Assembly: GCF_947507565.1 (NCBI RefSeq)
Contig: NC_089184.1
Span: forward strand, 744,001 to 808,000
Direction of reading: 5' to 3'
Origin: Oscarella lobularis
Lineage: Eukaryota > Porifera > Homoscleromorpha > Homosclerophorida > Oscarellidae
DNA: 64,000 bases
Position 1 is the first letter of the stretch. The number at the start of each line of letters is the position of its first letter. Position numbers and translations under genes: made by a program. Below are positions 11,475 through 22,700 of this stretch, piece by piece. A model generated the notes under the pieces. It made no database searches and was not told the origin of the DNA. It saw only the letters and a program-made list of their open reading frames with translations.

Positions 11475-11769
11475 TGCGAGACGAGAGGAAAACGTCGAAT
11501 GCGTGCGCGTGAATCGCGTTGGAGAAAATGACGGGGAACGAACGGACAGCGCAGTGCGGTGGAGCGGAAAGCGAAAACACGGGCAGTCTGAAACAGGTGA
11601 CGTCACGGGTAAGTCCCTCCTGGAGGTGTACGGTCGGGAGATATCCGGTCAGAGTCGGATGCATACAGTGCTGACATAGATTCTACAAAACCAATAATAA
11701 GAAATGCAAGTGATTACACATGACCTGTGTGACGTATGAAGATCCGCACCGACCAGAGTCACGAACCCA
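11475..11769. promoter_or_regulatory. Shared divergent promoter region, paracaspase / decarboxylase copy A
   Basis: The start codons of the minus-strand paracaspase (11474) and the plus-strand decarboxylase A (11770) are 295 bp apart, so both promoters and 5' UTRs must lie in this interval. No TATA box is evident. This is inferred from gene arrangement only. Confidence 0.4.
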
Positions 11770-13963
11770 ATGGATAGCGACGAGTTTCGACGGCGAGGCA
11801 AGGAGATGATAGACGCTATCGCGGACTATCACGACTCTATACGAGATCGGCGACCTCTGGCGGATGTCACTCCTGGCTATCTCCAAGAGCTGTTGCCTCG
11901 TGTGGCTCCCGAGCAGCCAGAGCAGTGGGACGACGTTTTCAAAGACATCGAGCGCGCCATTATGCCAGGAGTGAGAAACGAAACGGTGTCTATGAAAACA
12001 TATCAGCGATTCGCGCACGGTGTCATTTAGGTCACCCATTGGCATCATCCTCAATTTCATGCCTATTATCCTGCGGGCTTTTCTTATCCGTCTCTGCTTG
12101 GAGAAATGCTCTGCGATGCAATCGGGTGCGTCGGATTCTCTTGGGTGAGCATACAAATTTTTGTATCTAAGATAAGCAAATGACTCATGTAAACTTAGAT
12201 CGCTTCACCGGCATGCACTGAACTCGAAACGATTGTCTTAGATTGGCTCGGTAACTAAGCGATCCGGATCTTGTAGTACACAGAAGAGGTAGGGCATGCT
12301 TCTAGGAAAGGCGCTGGGGCTTCCTGAAGCATTTCTAACAAACGAATCGGATGCATCGGGAAAACCACAGTGCGGCGGAGGAGTTATTCAGGTTCTCTAA
12401 TAAAGTATCAGACATAGCGAGTGTGATACTGTGGCGTTTTTCTAACAGGGATCAGCGAGCGAGGCGCTTCTGGTGGGTGTGCTAGCCGCTCGAACTAGAA
12501 GCGTAAAAAAACTCCAGGAGAAAGATCCTAGTCTTTCCGTACAGCAAGCGATGGACAAACTCATAGCCTATGCCTCAGATCACGTTAGTAGAAAAGAGTT
12601 TAAAAACGCTCTCCTACTCTAGTCTACTTTTTTAGGTACACTCTGCCTTTCAGAAAGGCGGCTTGCTTGCGGGAGTGAGAACGCGTACCCTGCCCACAGA
12701 TGACGAGTTCTCTCTCCGTGGAGACAGTTTGAAGCAGGCCATCGAGGAGGACATCAAAGCGGGATTTGTCCCATGCTTTGTAGGTCGTATTTTATACCCG
12801 ATTGATCTGAGATTGACGAATAGGTGTGTGCAACATTGGGAACTACGTCATTCTGCTCATTTGATAATCTCCCCGAAATTGGGCCTATTTGTGAGTTGCA
12901 ATGAATACGCATGTACATCTATGAGCTAGGCCATTGTTAGGCCAAGAGAATGATGTATGGCTACACATTGATGCGGCGTATGCTGGAGGTGCATTGATCT
13001 GCCCGGAATTTAGACACTTTGGAAATGGTATTGAGGTCAGCAAATGATTTTCAAGAACTACAATTTAGTTAAACCACTCCGACTATTAGTTTGCAGATTC
13101 ATTCAATTTCAATGCTCACAAGTGGTTTCTCACTAATTTCGACTGCTCTTGTATGTGGTGAGTATTTCCTAGGCAGTCGGTAAGACTACGGTATCTCTTT
13201 CTGTTGTAAAGGGTGAAAAACAGAGCTCCTCTAATTACTGCAATGTCTCCCATCACTACTCCTGCATTTCTGAGAAATGCGGCGTCAGAAACAGGTTAGA
13301 TCAATTTTATCCGCACATCACTTTTAATTAATTTTTTTTCTGAAGGCTTGGTTACCGATTACATGGTACGTGTATGTGTGTGTGCGTGGCTGTTTGGCTA
13401 AATAACTGTGTAGCATTGGGAAATTCCTCTTGGAAGACGATTCCGCTCGCTCAAGCTGTGGTTTGTACTGCGTCTCTTCGGAATCACTGGCATTCAGAAT
13501 CACATCAGAAAAGTTGGATCACGATAGATGCTCTTTGACTAACTCTCTGAGTTGCCGTACTAAATAGCACATTGAGCTTGCAAAACGGTTTGAATCTTAC
13601 ATGAAAAATGACAATCGTTTCCGAATTGTTGGCAAGAGACATTTAGGACTCGTGTGTTTTCAGCTAAAAGCAGTACAGTACATTTAAGCGACAGAGCCTG
13701 AATGCTCAATTACAGGCCGCTGTTTTTCCTAGGGCGACGACGAGCTGAACAGAAAATTGCTGAAACAGCTCAACGCTTCGGGAAAACTTCACCTCGTCTC
13801 CACAGAACTCGAAGGAAAAGCCGTTCTTCGATTCGTGATTTGCTCAGCTCAAACAGAAGAAAAAGACGTCGACTTTTCGTGGCAAGTGATCAGCCAGACA
13901 ACAACAGCCATTCTTTCAAGAAAGAAAAAAGAAGACGAAGGACTGAGCAAACAACATCAGTAG
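11770..13963 (+). CDS. Aromatic L-amino-acid decarboxylase (DDC/HDC family), tandem copy A
   Basis: A PLP-dependent group II decarboxylase that makes aromatic monoamines or histamine; substrate cannot be told from sequence alone. Fourteen exons: 11770-11970, 12031-12144, 12199-12250, 12306-12391, 12449-12583, 12636-12779, 12824-12890, 12941-13035, 13090-13157, 13212-13294, 13346-13365, 13414-13512, 13568-13669, 13733-13963 (498 residues; animal DDC about 480). Family signatures are [52 protein letters not shown] and the PLP lysine in FNFNAHKWF. Exon 13 ends CTAAAA|GCAGTA: it either uses a GC donor or shifts 3 nt to GTACAG, unlike copy B, which has GTAGGC. The N-terminal exon starts directly with the family start, so ATG 11770 is well supported. 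Confidence 0.93.
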
Positions 13964-14168
13964 ACATTCTTTCAAGTACTCAGTCTGTAATCATGGCTTA
14001 CTCTGTACGTGTGCGTTTGTTATTCTTATTTGTTATTCGAGCTTTAGACCCCTAAATTTTATCTGATGATGCTTCTAGTGACGTCATGCTGGGGGGATCT
14101 GTCCTGTCGTCAGTGTCGTCACGTGAAAGTAAACGGTGAAAGTCAAACGCAAGTGTCTCTTCGTATTG

Positions 14169-16334
14169 ATGGATAGCGACGAGTTTCGGCGGCGAGGAAA
14201 AGAGATGATAGACGCAATCGCTGACTATCATGACTCTATACGAGATCGTCCACCTCTGGCGAACGTCAATCCCGGTTATCTTCGAGATTTGTTGCCCCGC
14301 GCTGCTCCCGAGCAGCCAGAGCAGTGGGACGACCTTGTCAAAGACATCGAGCGTACTATTATGCCAGGCGTAAGAAAAGACATGGTCTCATGATCCACCG
14401 GCACGTGACTCCTGTGCAGATAACCCATTGGCATCATCCTCAATTTCATGCTTACTATCCTACGGGTTTTTCTTACCCATCTCTGCTTGGAGAAATGCTC
14501 TGCCAAGCGATTGGATGCATTGGATTCTCCTGGGTTAGCATATGCAATCTTTCATCATCTTTTCCAAGAAATTGTTTTAGATCGCTTCACCAGCAAGTAC
14601 AGAACTTGAAATCATTGTCTTAGATTGGCTGGGTAACCGCCCCGAATCTTACCATATGTTGACGTATAGCACGCTCCTAGGAAAGGCACTTGGGCTTCCT
14701 GAAGCTTTCCTAACAAGTGATGCATCAGGAAAACCACAGCACGGCGGAGGAGTCATTCAGGTTCTATGAAATACATAAGACGTCAGAGACACTATCTTTG
14801 TAACAGGGAACAGCGAGTGAGACGCTTCTGGTGGGTGTGCTAGCCGCTCGAACTAGAAGCGTCAAAAAACTCCAGGAGAAAAATCCCAGTCTTTCCGTAC
14901 AGCAAGCGATGGACAAACTCGTAGCCTATGCCTCAGATCACGTTAGTAGCAAAGAGTTAAAATTTCCCACTGTACTGTCTACTTTTTTAGGTGCATTCTG
15001 CCTTTCAGAAAGGCGGTTCGCTTGCCGGAGTGAGAACGCGTACCCTGCCCACCGATGACGAGTTCTCTCTCCGTGGAGACAGTTTGAAGCAGGCCATTGA
15101 GGAGGATATCAAAGCGGGATTTGTCCCATGCTTTGTAAATCGTATTTTACCCGGGTTTAGTTAATTGATCTGAGATTGACGAGTAGGTTTGCGCGACATT
15201 AGGAACTACTTCATTCTGCTCATTTGATAATCTCACTGAAATTGGGCCTATTTGTGAGTTGGGTAGATACGTACGTACACGTAAACGCTAGGTCATTGTT
15301 AGGCCAAGAAAATGATGTATGGCTACACGTTGATGCTGCCTACGCTGGAAGTGCATTAATCTGCCCGGAATTTAGACACTTTGCAAATGGTGCTGAGGTG
15401 CAGTAGGCAAACAATTTTTCGCAAACTACAATTTAGTTATTGCGCTCCGCGAGCTATAGTTTGCCGATTCATTCAATTTCAATGCTCACAAGTGGTTTCT
15501 CACTAATTTCGACTGCTCTTGTATGTGGTGAGTATGTGTACGTAGCTTATGTAGGAAGGAAAAATGTCTCCGCGTTTTCAAGGGTGAAAAATAGAGCTGC
15601 CCTAATTACTGCAATGTCTCCAACCGCTACTCCAGCATTTCTGCAAAATGCAGCGTCGGAAACAGGTCGGATTAATTAAAAGTCGTACTTTAGGCTTCTT
15701 CACTTAAAAATCAATTCTTTTTTAAATAAAGGCTTGGTTATAGACTACATGGTACGTAGGTGGATAGACGGGTGGGATATGGCTAAATACCTGTGTAGCA
15801 CTGGCAAGTGCCTCTTGGAAGACGATTCCGCTCTCTCAAGTTGTGGTTTGTACTGCGTCTCTTCGGAATCACTGGCATTCAGAATCACATTAGAAAAGTT
15901 GGTCTCCACAATCCCTTAATTAAATCAATTGTGAGACGTTGTGTCCTTTCGATAGCATGTTGAGCTAGCGAAGAGGTTTGAATCTTACATTGTCAACGAC
16001 GACCGTTTCCAAATTGTTGCTAAGAGGCATTTAGGGCTAGTGTGCTTTCAGCTAAAAGTAGGCAATTTTAGCCGCGGTCCGCAATGGCCCACCTTTCTCT
16101 TTCTAGGGTGACGACGAACTAAACAGAGAACTGTTGAAGCAACTAAACGCTTCGGGAAAACTTCACCTTGTCTCTACGGAGCTCGAAGGAAAAACTGTTC
16201 TTCGAGTGGCAATTTGCTCGGCTCAAACGGAAGAAAAAGACATCGACTTTTCTTGGCAACTTATCAGCCAGACAGCAAAAGACGTTCTTTCAGGAGACGA
16301 AGAAGAACCGAGCAAAATCAGTGGATCTGATTGA
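14169..16334 (+). CDS. Aromatic L-amino-acid decarboxylase (DDC/HDC family), tandem copy B
   Basis: Second copy about 205 bp downstream of copy A in the same orientation. It keeps the same 14-exon layout and phases, and even intron sequences remain alignable, pointing to a fairly recent whole-gene duplication. Copy B preserves [36 protein letters not shown] and the PLP lysine in FNFNAHKWF; every exon reads through in frame, so I see no sign of pseudogenisation. Differences include one codon deleted in exon 4 (LTSDASGK against [10 protein letters not shown] in A) and a shorter, different C-terminal tail. ATG 14169 matches the copy A start; an in-frame ATG at 14136 is possible but not conserved. 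A and B may differ in expression or substrate. Confidence 0.92.
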
Positions 16335-16494
16335 CCTTTTCTAGCCTGACGGACCCGTTTTTTTTCCCCTGTGTGTGTGTATTGTACATGTATGTGCTAG
16401 TAAAACCGAAGCGCTTATTCGTAGCGCTAATCGTTTAGCGACACGACGACAGCAATCCAGAGACGACTCTTACGTATTCTAGAAGTTCGATCGA

Positions 16495-17487
16495 TCAGAC
16501 AAGGCAGTAGTACTCCACACTAAATATCTCACCATCGGGATTATTATAGAAGATGCAATTATTAGCACAGGTGAAAGGATTCGTGTCCCAAACAGTCGAT
16601 CCGCACGGACAGAGAGGTGGAAATTCAATCTTTTTCATGGCCATCTTTTCCTTCAACGTCTGTCGCATAGCCAAAACGTACCTTTTAACACCAGTACCGG
16701 ATGCCAATAGGTCGTGAAAAAAACCCGTGAGCTTATCACCTTTCGGTATCTTTGGCCTTTTGAAGCCTCGCTTGTCTGTCTCTGAGCGTTTCGTAAACGC
16801 GATTTCTCTCGCTTCTCTCTGACTTGCGTATCTATATGTACGTGTTAGAGAGCACTATTACATAATTCCGCACTGTGCACCTCGTTGACGGGGAGTCCCG
16901 TCATATCGTCAATGTCGTCTGGATAAAAGTACGCTTTCGTTAGCGCTTCTCTTTCCTCTTCTCTTTCTCGTTTCAATCTAACGTACAGGAAATCGCGGTT
17001 TTTGTTTCTTAATTAATTAATTGAAGTAGCAATCGACTTACTGAGCAATTTGCTTCTGTTCTTTCTTCATTGCTTGTCTTTGTTTTACCTGAGCTCGTTC
17101 GAGATTCATAAAATGACGACGAGACTGGGCCATCATATTCTCGTCCTACAATTAAAGTTTAAGCTACCAACGGACAGAAATGCCCCAGCAACTACCTTTT
17201 GCTCAATTGCTGTCTGTCCTTGCTCTCTAGATCCCACGCACTTTCCCGTGTATATACTCAGGGGCCTTGAAAAAACGGCCACTCCGTCTTCGGACTCTTC
17301 GCGCCCCTGCGCGAACGTCTCACGCAACGGCGCGCCAGCAGGCGTGACAGCATCTTTCCATGAGCCACCAGGTAAGTCAGACTATAGCCCATTGAAAATA
17401 TATAATTAAAATTAATTGATTTATTGCAACCTGATTTCCCCGTCTTTTTGAGAGAAGATCGCCTCTTGCTTTCAATTTCAACGTCAT
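16495..17487 (-). CDS. Small coiled-coil protein with C-terminal Cys motif (CCDC15-like, tentative)
   Basis: Six exons (17431-17487, 17196-17381, 17042-17145, 16881-16977, 16740-16831, 16495-16681) join in phase to 240 residues. ATG 17487 was chosen because its frame ends in phase with exon 2. The middle is rich in Lys/Arg/Glu/Gln and should form coiled coil. The C-terminus has CPCGSTVWDTNPFTCANNC, whose spaced cysteines might bind metal. From memory the tail resembles the end of vertebrate CCDC15, but that protein is much longer, so the name is tentative. Function unknown. It is convergent with decarboxylase B, 160 bp away. Confidence 0.65.
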
Positions 17488-18152
17488 CTGACGACACGCT
17501 CAAAATTCGACGGGTGCAATGGAAAAAAAGTATTCAAATTACTTGGGATTTGTGAGGCGACAGAGACACGACCTTCCCGTCTCCCTCGCTCTCTTTTGTT
17601 TCCATTGCCTCTCCGACGTCTCTTCCTTTTCTTCGCTTTACCTGCGTGGACAAATTTAAAATGGCCGTCTCGTGCCCGTCGTGATTAGGTTTTTTGCCTT
17701 TCGAAGAGGTTTTTGCGATTTCTTTTCCGCGCTGTCGTTTCTTTCCTGCTCGTCGAGCGATCGTGTGTCCGCCTAGACGGGTATTCGAGACAAGAGCCGC
17801 TGTTTGGCGAGCCCTACATGATGTTCAGGATAAACGCAGCGATGTTTGGCTTCGTGCCAGGCGATGTAGTTCTGTACGGAGCGCGGACGGAAGGAGAGGT
17901 CTTCCATTCTTGCGTTTGAAAACATCGCATCCGGGTAATACATGTAGGCGCCAATGAATAATAATTGAATTTGCTCACAATTATTTTTGGCAGCAATTTA
18001 TCATTTTTTTCAGCCGTGCTACCTCTTATTTCAGCTACGCTATTTGCATCAGAGATCAGCTTAGAAAAGTACCTGGTGCCGATGATAAATATAAGAAGTG
18101 CTCGTGTGCTCACCGGGCCCCAGTGATATGTTGGTGGTGTAGTCACGAAGCA
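17488..18152. other. Intergenic stretch, no recognised gene
   Basis: Between the coiled-coil gene and the glycosyltransferase. It holds open frames of 68-110 codons on both strands with no recognisable domain. It probably contains the 5' UTR of the coiled-coil gene (a donor-like CACGCAG|GTAAAG lies near 17645 on the minus strand) and the glycosyltransferase promoter. Confidence 0.4.
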
Positions 18153-19646
18153 ATGACGACCCTCACCTCCTGGCTGGCGATTTTTCTTGTTCTCGGCTAT
18201 TCTACCGCAGTCTTGCCGTCGCCTGCAACTCCGCCACTGTCTGTCCTTCTTCTACCCCTTGCTGACTATTCTCACGTCTTGTTCTTTGTCGACATAGGCA
18301 ATGAATTAGATAGGAAAGGACACAAAGTTCACCTTGCGTCAACGAACCAGTATGAAACTTTGCTGGCAAACTACCCCTTCACTTTTCACGACATCGGAGT
18401 CGCTGATTGGGCTCCTCTTAGTTACCAAAACGCATCCGACGTCATAAGTTTCTTTGCGTGGATATTATTGGAAAAGAACGTCGCCCAAAGAAAACTAATG
18501 TGGTCTTTCGTCAAAACGATACCAAAGGACAAATTTGATATCATTATTGTAGACAACGATGTTCTGGCAAACTTTCCCGACAACTGGCGCAATTCTAATG
18601 CGACTTTAGTTGTCGTTAACACGTATCCTTCATACCGAGAAGACCCGTCATATAGCCACATCAGCAGAGGAACTTTTCAAGTCACTTACATGGAGAGTCT
18701 CTTTGACTCAACAATGCATATGGTAAAGGCACTGTGGACGGTGCTCCTCTTGTATGGGAGAGACAATCAAGCCGTTCTTTTTGAAGCACTTCGCTCTGAT
18801 CTCGATCAGGGTCAGGAGCTTCATATTATGCATACTATACCGGGCTTCCATCATCCTATTGATTTCCCTCAGCTTCAGAAGTACGTCATAGTGGGGGTTC
18901 CTTTGAGTGACAAAAAATTAACTCATCAAGGAACTAAAAGCGTACAGATATGGCTCAATCAACTACGACGAAACGACGTAGTCGTCTGCATGTCGTTCGG
19001 AAGCATAGGCTATCACACAAAATTAGAGGAGATAGTCAAAGGAGTTTTGGTTACCTCTAATGCCACTAAAATAATTCTCAGTCATCGCTATCCCGAACGA
19101 CTTGCAAATACATTCAAATCTGAAATTCGCTCAAAACGACTTGCCGTATTCAATTGGATTGATCAGAGGAAAGTACTGGCTCATCCAAAGACAAAGTTGC
19201 TCGTAACTCATGGAGGAATTCACAGCATCGTCGAAGCTCTCTCACAATCGCTACCACTGCTAATGATACCCTATTTTGATTCATTTCAGGAGCAGGTCCT
19301 GAACTGCCTGCTCGTTCAAACGCGCGGTGTTGGAGAGATGATTAAAAGCGGGAACGTTAACCAGAAACGAGTAAAAGAGAAAACGAAAAAGCTACTTGCC
19401 AATTGGGAGAAATACTCCGTGAAGGCGAAAGCGCTATACAAAACGAATCTCCTCGCCGGAGGAGCGAAAAGAGCCGCAGACGAGATAGAAAGGGCTTGGC
19501 TGCAAAAACGCTATAACTTCAAAACTGAAAAGGCGCCGGATACGCCTGTTTTGGTTCGACTCCTGGGAATAGCAACAGCGATATTTTTCCCAAAGATTGT
19601 ACTAAAAATCTGTAGGAAATGTAGGTGCAAGCGCAAAACGGACTAG
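18153..19646 (+). CDS. UDP-glycosyltransferase (UGT family), intronless, membrane-anchored
   Basis: A GT1-family enzyme that transfers a sugar from a UDP-sugar to small lipophilic acceptors in the ER lumen. About 497 residues in one exon, normal for animal UGTs. A signal peptide lies at residues 1-22 (SWLAIFLVLGYSTAV). The UGT donor-binding signature is in the C-terminal half: NWIDQRKVLAHPKTKLLVTH then GGIHSIVEAL and PYFDSFQEQ; the usual D-Q pair for sugar binding is present as DSFQEQ. A C-terminal hydrophobic segment (GIATAIFFPKIVL) is followed by a basic Cys/Lys tail, as in type I membrane UGTs. ATG 18153 is the first ATG in frame before the signal peptide. Acceptor unknown. It lies 71 bp from the convergent giant gene. 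Confidence 0.9.
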   Translation: MTTLTSWLAIFLVLGYSTAVLPSPATPPLSVLLLPLADYSHVLFFVDIGNELDRKGHKVHLASTNQYETLLANYPFTFHDIGVADWAPLSYQNASDVISFFAWILLEKNVAQRKLMWSFVKTIPKDKFDIIIVDNDVLANFPDNWRNSNATLVVVNTYPSYREDPSYSHISRGTFQVTYMESLFDSTMHMVKALWTVLLLYGRDNQAVLFEALRSDLDQGQELHIMHTIPGFHHPIDFPQLQKYVIVGVPLSDKKLTHQGTKSVQIWLNQLRRNDVVVCMSFGSIGYHTKLEEIVKGVLVTSNATKIILSHRYPERLANTFKSEIRSKRLAVFNWIDQRKVLAHPKTKLLVTHGGIHSIVEALSQSLPLLMIPYFDSFQEQVLNCLLVQTRGVGEMIKSGNVNQKRVKEKTKKLLANWEKYSVKAKALYKTNLLAGGAKRAADEIERAWLQKRYNFKTEKAPDTPVLVRLLGIATAIFFPKIVLKICRKCRCKRKTD

Positions 19647-19717
19647 GAGTTATAGTTAATAGGTATCGAAGGGAGAGGGAGGAGGTTATAGTTAGACTAA
19701 ATGGTACATTTGTTGGC

Positions 19718-22700
19718 TCAGTCAGAAAAATTGAGTAATATTGAGAGGCGGTTACTTTGGAACCGGCCTCCGTGATCTGTTGCATACACGATTACCTCTC
19801 TTGTCGCGAAGTCCGGATGAACTTCGGTTGCCCAGTTCGTGTAGCGAATTCGTCGCAGTACATTCGCGTAAAACGTCTCGTCAGCGAGTCCGGCAAGCGT
19901 CAGATCGAATCGCGACGACGAGACAGATACGCCCGACGCTTTGAGCTGGTTGGTCAAACGCGTGTCGCTGGGCAGATCAATACTTTCGATGCACTGATTC
20001 TCGGAAGGCAAGAATCGAAGGCAGTCCATTTGAACGCGATTGAAAATCCTCCCCGGCAAAATACTGAATCCCCACAGTCGACCGGTAAAGCGTCTACTGT
20101 AAGGCAAAGAGCCAGGCGATCCTAAGTAGATAGTGCACTGGCTGCTCATCTCAAACCCAGCGACAAGACTACCAGACATCACCATGGTATTCTCGTTCAC
20201 GTATTTCTGCAGCTTGGAGCGAATTTCCTTCCCGTCAACGTACAGAAGAGCTCTTCTCCTTCGCAAATTTAACACGAGATGGTGCCATCGTCCGTCGTCG
20301 ATCATTGCCTCAAAGACGGCGTGTGTTTGTCGTCCCTTAGCCGTATAGACAAAATTGATCGTTCCTTCTCGGGCGTTGACTTCGAGTCCGAAATGAATTT
20401 GAGATTCCAAAACACAGGCAAACAAATAGCCGACGGTTTTCTCGCGAGAAACGCTGACGTACGTCGTAAAAGCGATTGACGTCGTCGTAGGCGGCATTTT
20501 GCCGTCGAGTAGGCGATGCGTCGCGACCGAATCCACTCGAACCGGCGGCGAATTTCTCAAGTGAATAATTCCATCGAAATTGTCCATCGATTCTAAGAGG
20601 TCGGCATCAACGAGAGACGGGGACAGGACGTGAAACATGCTATTGTCGTCTACGCAGAAGACGTTACGGTTCTCAACGCGACGAGCTATTTCGCACTCGT
20701 GCACTGTTCCCGTGAAGGGTATGATGAATCTCGGCAATTTTTTCATCTCGACCCGAACTAAATCGATCGTCCGCGCCAGTCCGTCGTCAACGAAGTTGAC
20801 GTCATTTAGAGGCTCGAATTGTCGTATTCTTTCCGCGTTAGAAACGTTCTTCGTTATTTCGTCTGCTCGCATTGTGATGTTTCGTTGCCGAAACTGAGGA
20901 ATACGAACTTGAGCGCTTTCCTCCAGTATGAACTCGCCATTTTCGACGGTCAATTCAATTCGCCGCAGCCCTTCCAACGGGAACGGATGGAGAATCGAAT
21001 ACAAGATTTTCGTCAGGACCGTTTCGAACGTCTGCGGAAAAACCTGAGCGTCGATGCGAAGTGAATTTCCACCACCTTGAGTGACTCGGACGCTCGATGG
21101 TAGGCCGGCAGAATCGACAGACAATTTTTCCATGCATCGTAGTAGACATTGCAGTTTCGCTTGACTGACAGCGATTTCTGGTACGAGAGCAACCCCGGAG
21201 AGATCACCTACAATTCCCTCAAGATTTCGTCTCGTTTCCGCCTCGCTGTGCATGCCTCCTAAACTGACTTTGCTTTTCTCAGAAGAGATCGTTATACGAC
21301 CAGGCAGCTGCCATCCTGGCTGAATCAATTCGCCGTCGACGTAGAGATGAACGAGCGACGATTGGCAGACAATTGCAACGTGACGACGCTCGCTGCGAAA
21401 CAGAACGAACCAGTTGTAAGTCAACTTTCGCCGTCCCACTGCAACAGTAAGTCCCACAAATCTCTGATTAACAAAAACGGACAGAAGAGGAGACGAATCG
21501 CCAGGAATTCGTTTGTCGAAGACTAGTCCTCCGCGAACGACTTTTATCCAAAAGGCAATAGTGAAGCGCAAGCCAAACTCGGATGGCAAAACCTCGGCAG
21601 GAATCGTTTTCGAGCGTCGATCAAAGATAAACCAATGTCGACCGCCGTCTCGCTGACCTTGAGCTAATCCTCGCGTCCACTCCAAATCTCTCGGCAGCAA
21701 GTCGATTCCCGAGGCGATCCCGCACTGCCTGAGAGCGATCAAGACGTCGTACGTGCTTCGAGCACAACTGTCGGATTCCACGCGAGCGACGACGCTGTAT
21801 AACGAAAGCGACTTGTCCTCGTCGATAAAACGAACGACCGGAACGACGACGGCACTCTCGTTTCGTTTCGTCAAAATTGACGGCTTTTTCGATATCGACA
21901 ATTCGGGCGGATAAAAGTTGGAGTTTGGCGGAGCGAGTGTGACCGCGCGAGAAACGAAATGATCGCCGTCGTTGGCGACAATCGATATCGTTCGCGGGTT
22001 GCCTTCGCGAAGAATCGGCCGATACGGTCGGGTAAAGATAATTTCGCGAAGCGCCGCTTCGATTGCTGTCGTCGAATCGGCCGATATCGTAAGACCCATG
22101 TGGAAATAGTGCACGGATACGCCGGGAAGTGTAACGGGAAGGACAAGGCCTTCTCCGCAATTCAAAGTGCAACTGATTCTGACTTGATCGGCGACGTGCG
22201 CCTGACTAACGGAGAGACCCCACAACGAGCCGCTGAACGCTCCGCCTTCCGAGCCGAGTCCGGCTCCGATACGGAACACGCGAGTCGATGAAATGGACAG
22301 GGAAACGAGTCGACTCGGGGTGCGATCGGCGGTGATTTTGTTGCCGTCGACGTAGAAAATCAAGTTCGCTCTATCGGCGACGATCGCCAGGTGATGCCAT
22401 CCATTGTCGTCTAGACGCAGAAAGCGAAGCGTTCCCAGGTTGACTTCTCCATAGCGCTCTCGCGCGCGGATTCGATATCGAAAAGCGAGGTAGCGATCGT
22501 TTTTCCCTCGTCTCACTTCGACGGCGTAGAGAAAATAGCTGTCATCGACGACGAGACCGAAGAGACTTCCTTCTCCGTCGTCGATCTTCGCCCAACATTG
22601 AAGCGTGAACTTTTGCCACCGGGTATTCGTTATCGTGTTCGCTTTAACGTCGATTTGTTCGCCTTCCTTGCCCGTAAAGGAGACGATTCTCCAGCGACCT

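Noticed and set aside
15458-15470. Apparent loss of a splice acceptor in decarboxylase copy B (TTTGCCG where copy A has TTTGCAG)
   Set aside because: The real acceptor is the upstream TAG in both copies; TTTGCxGAT is then coding (Phe-Ala-Asp-Ser-Phe), matching the family. Copy B is not broken here.
18123-18152. Extended start of the glycosyltransferase before 18153
   Set aside because: The extension begins with GTG and would bury the signal peptide; ATG 18153 is the natural start.
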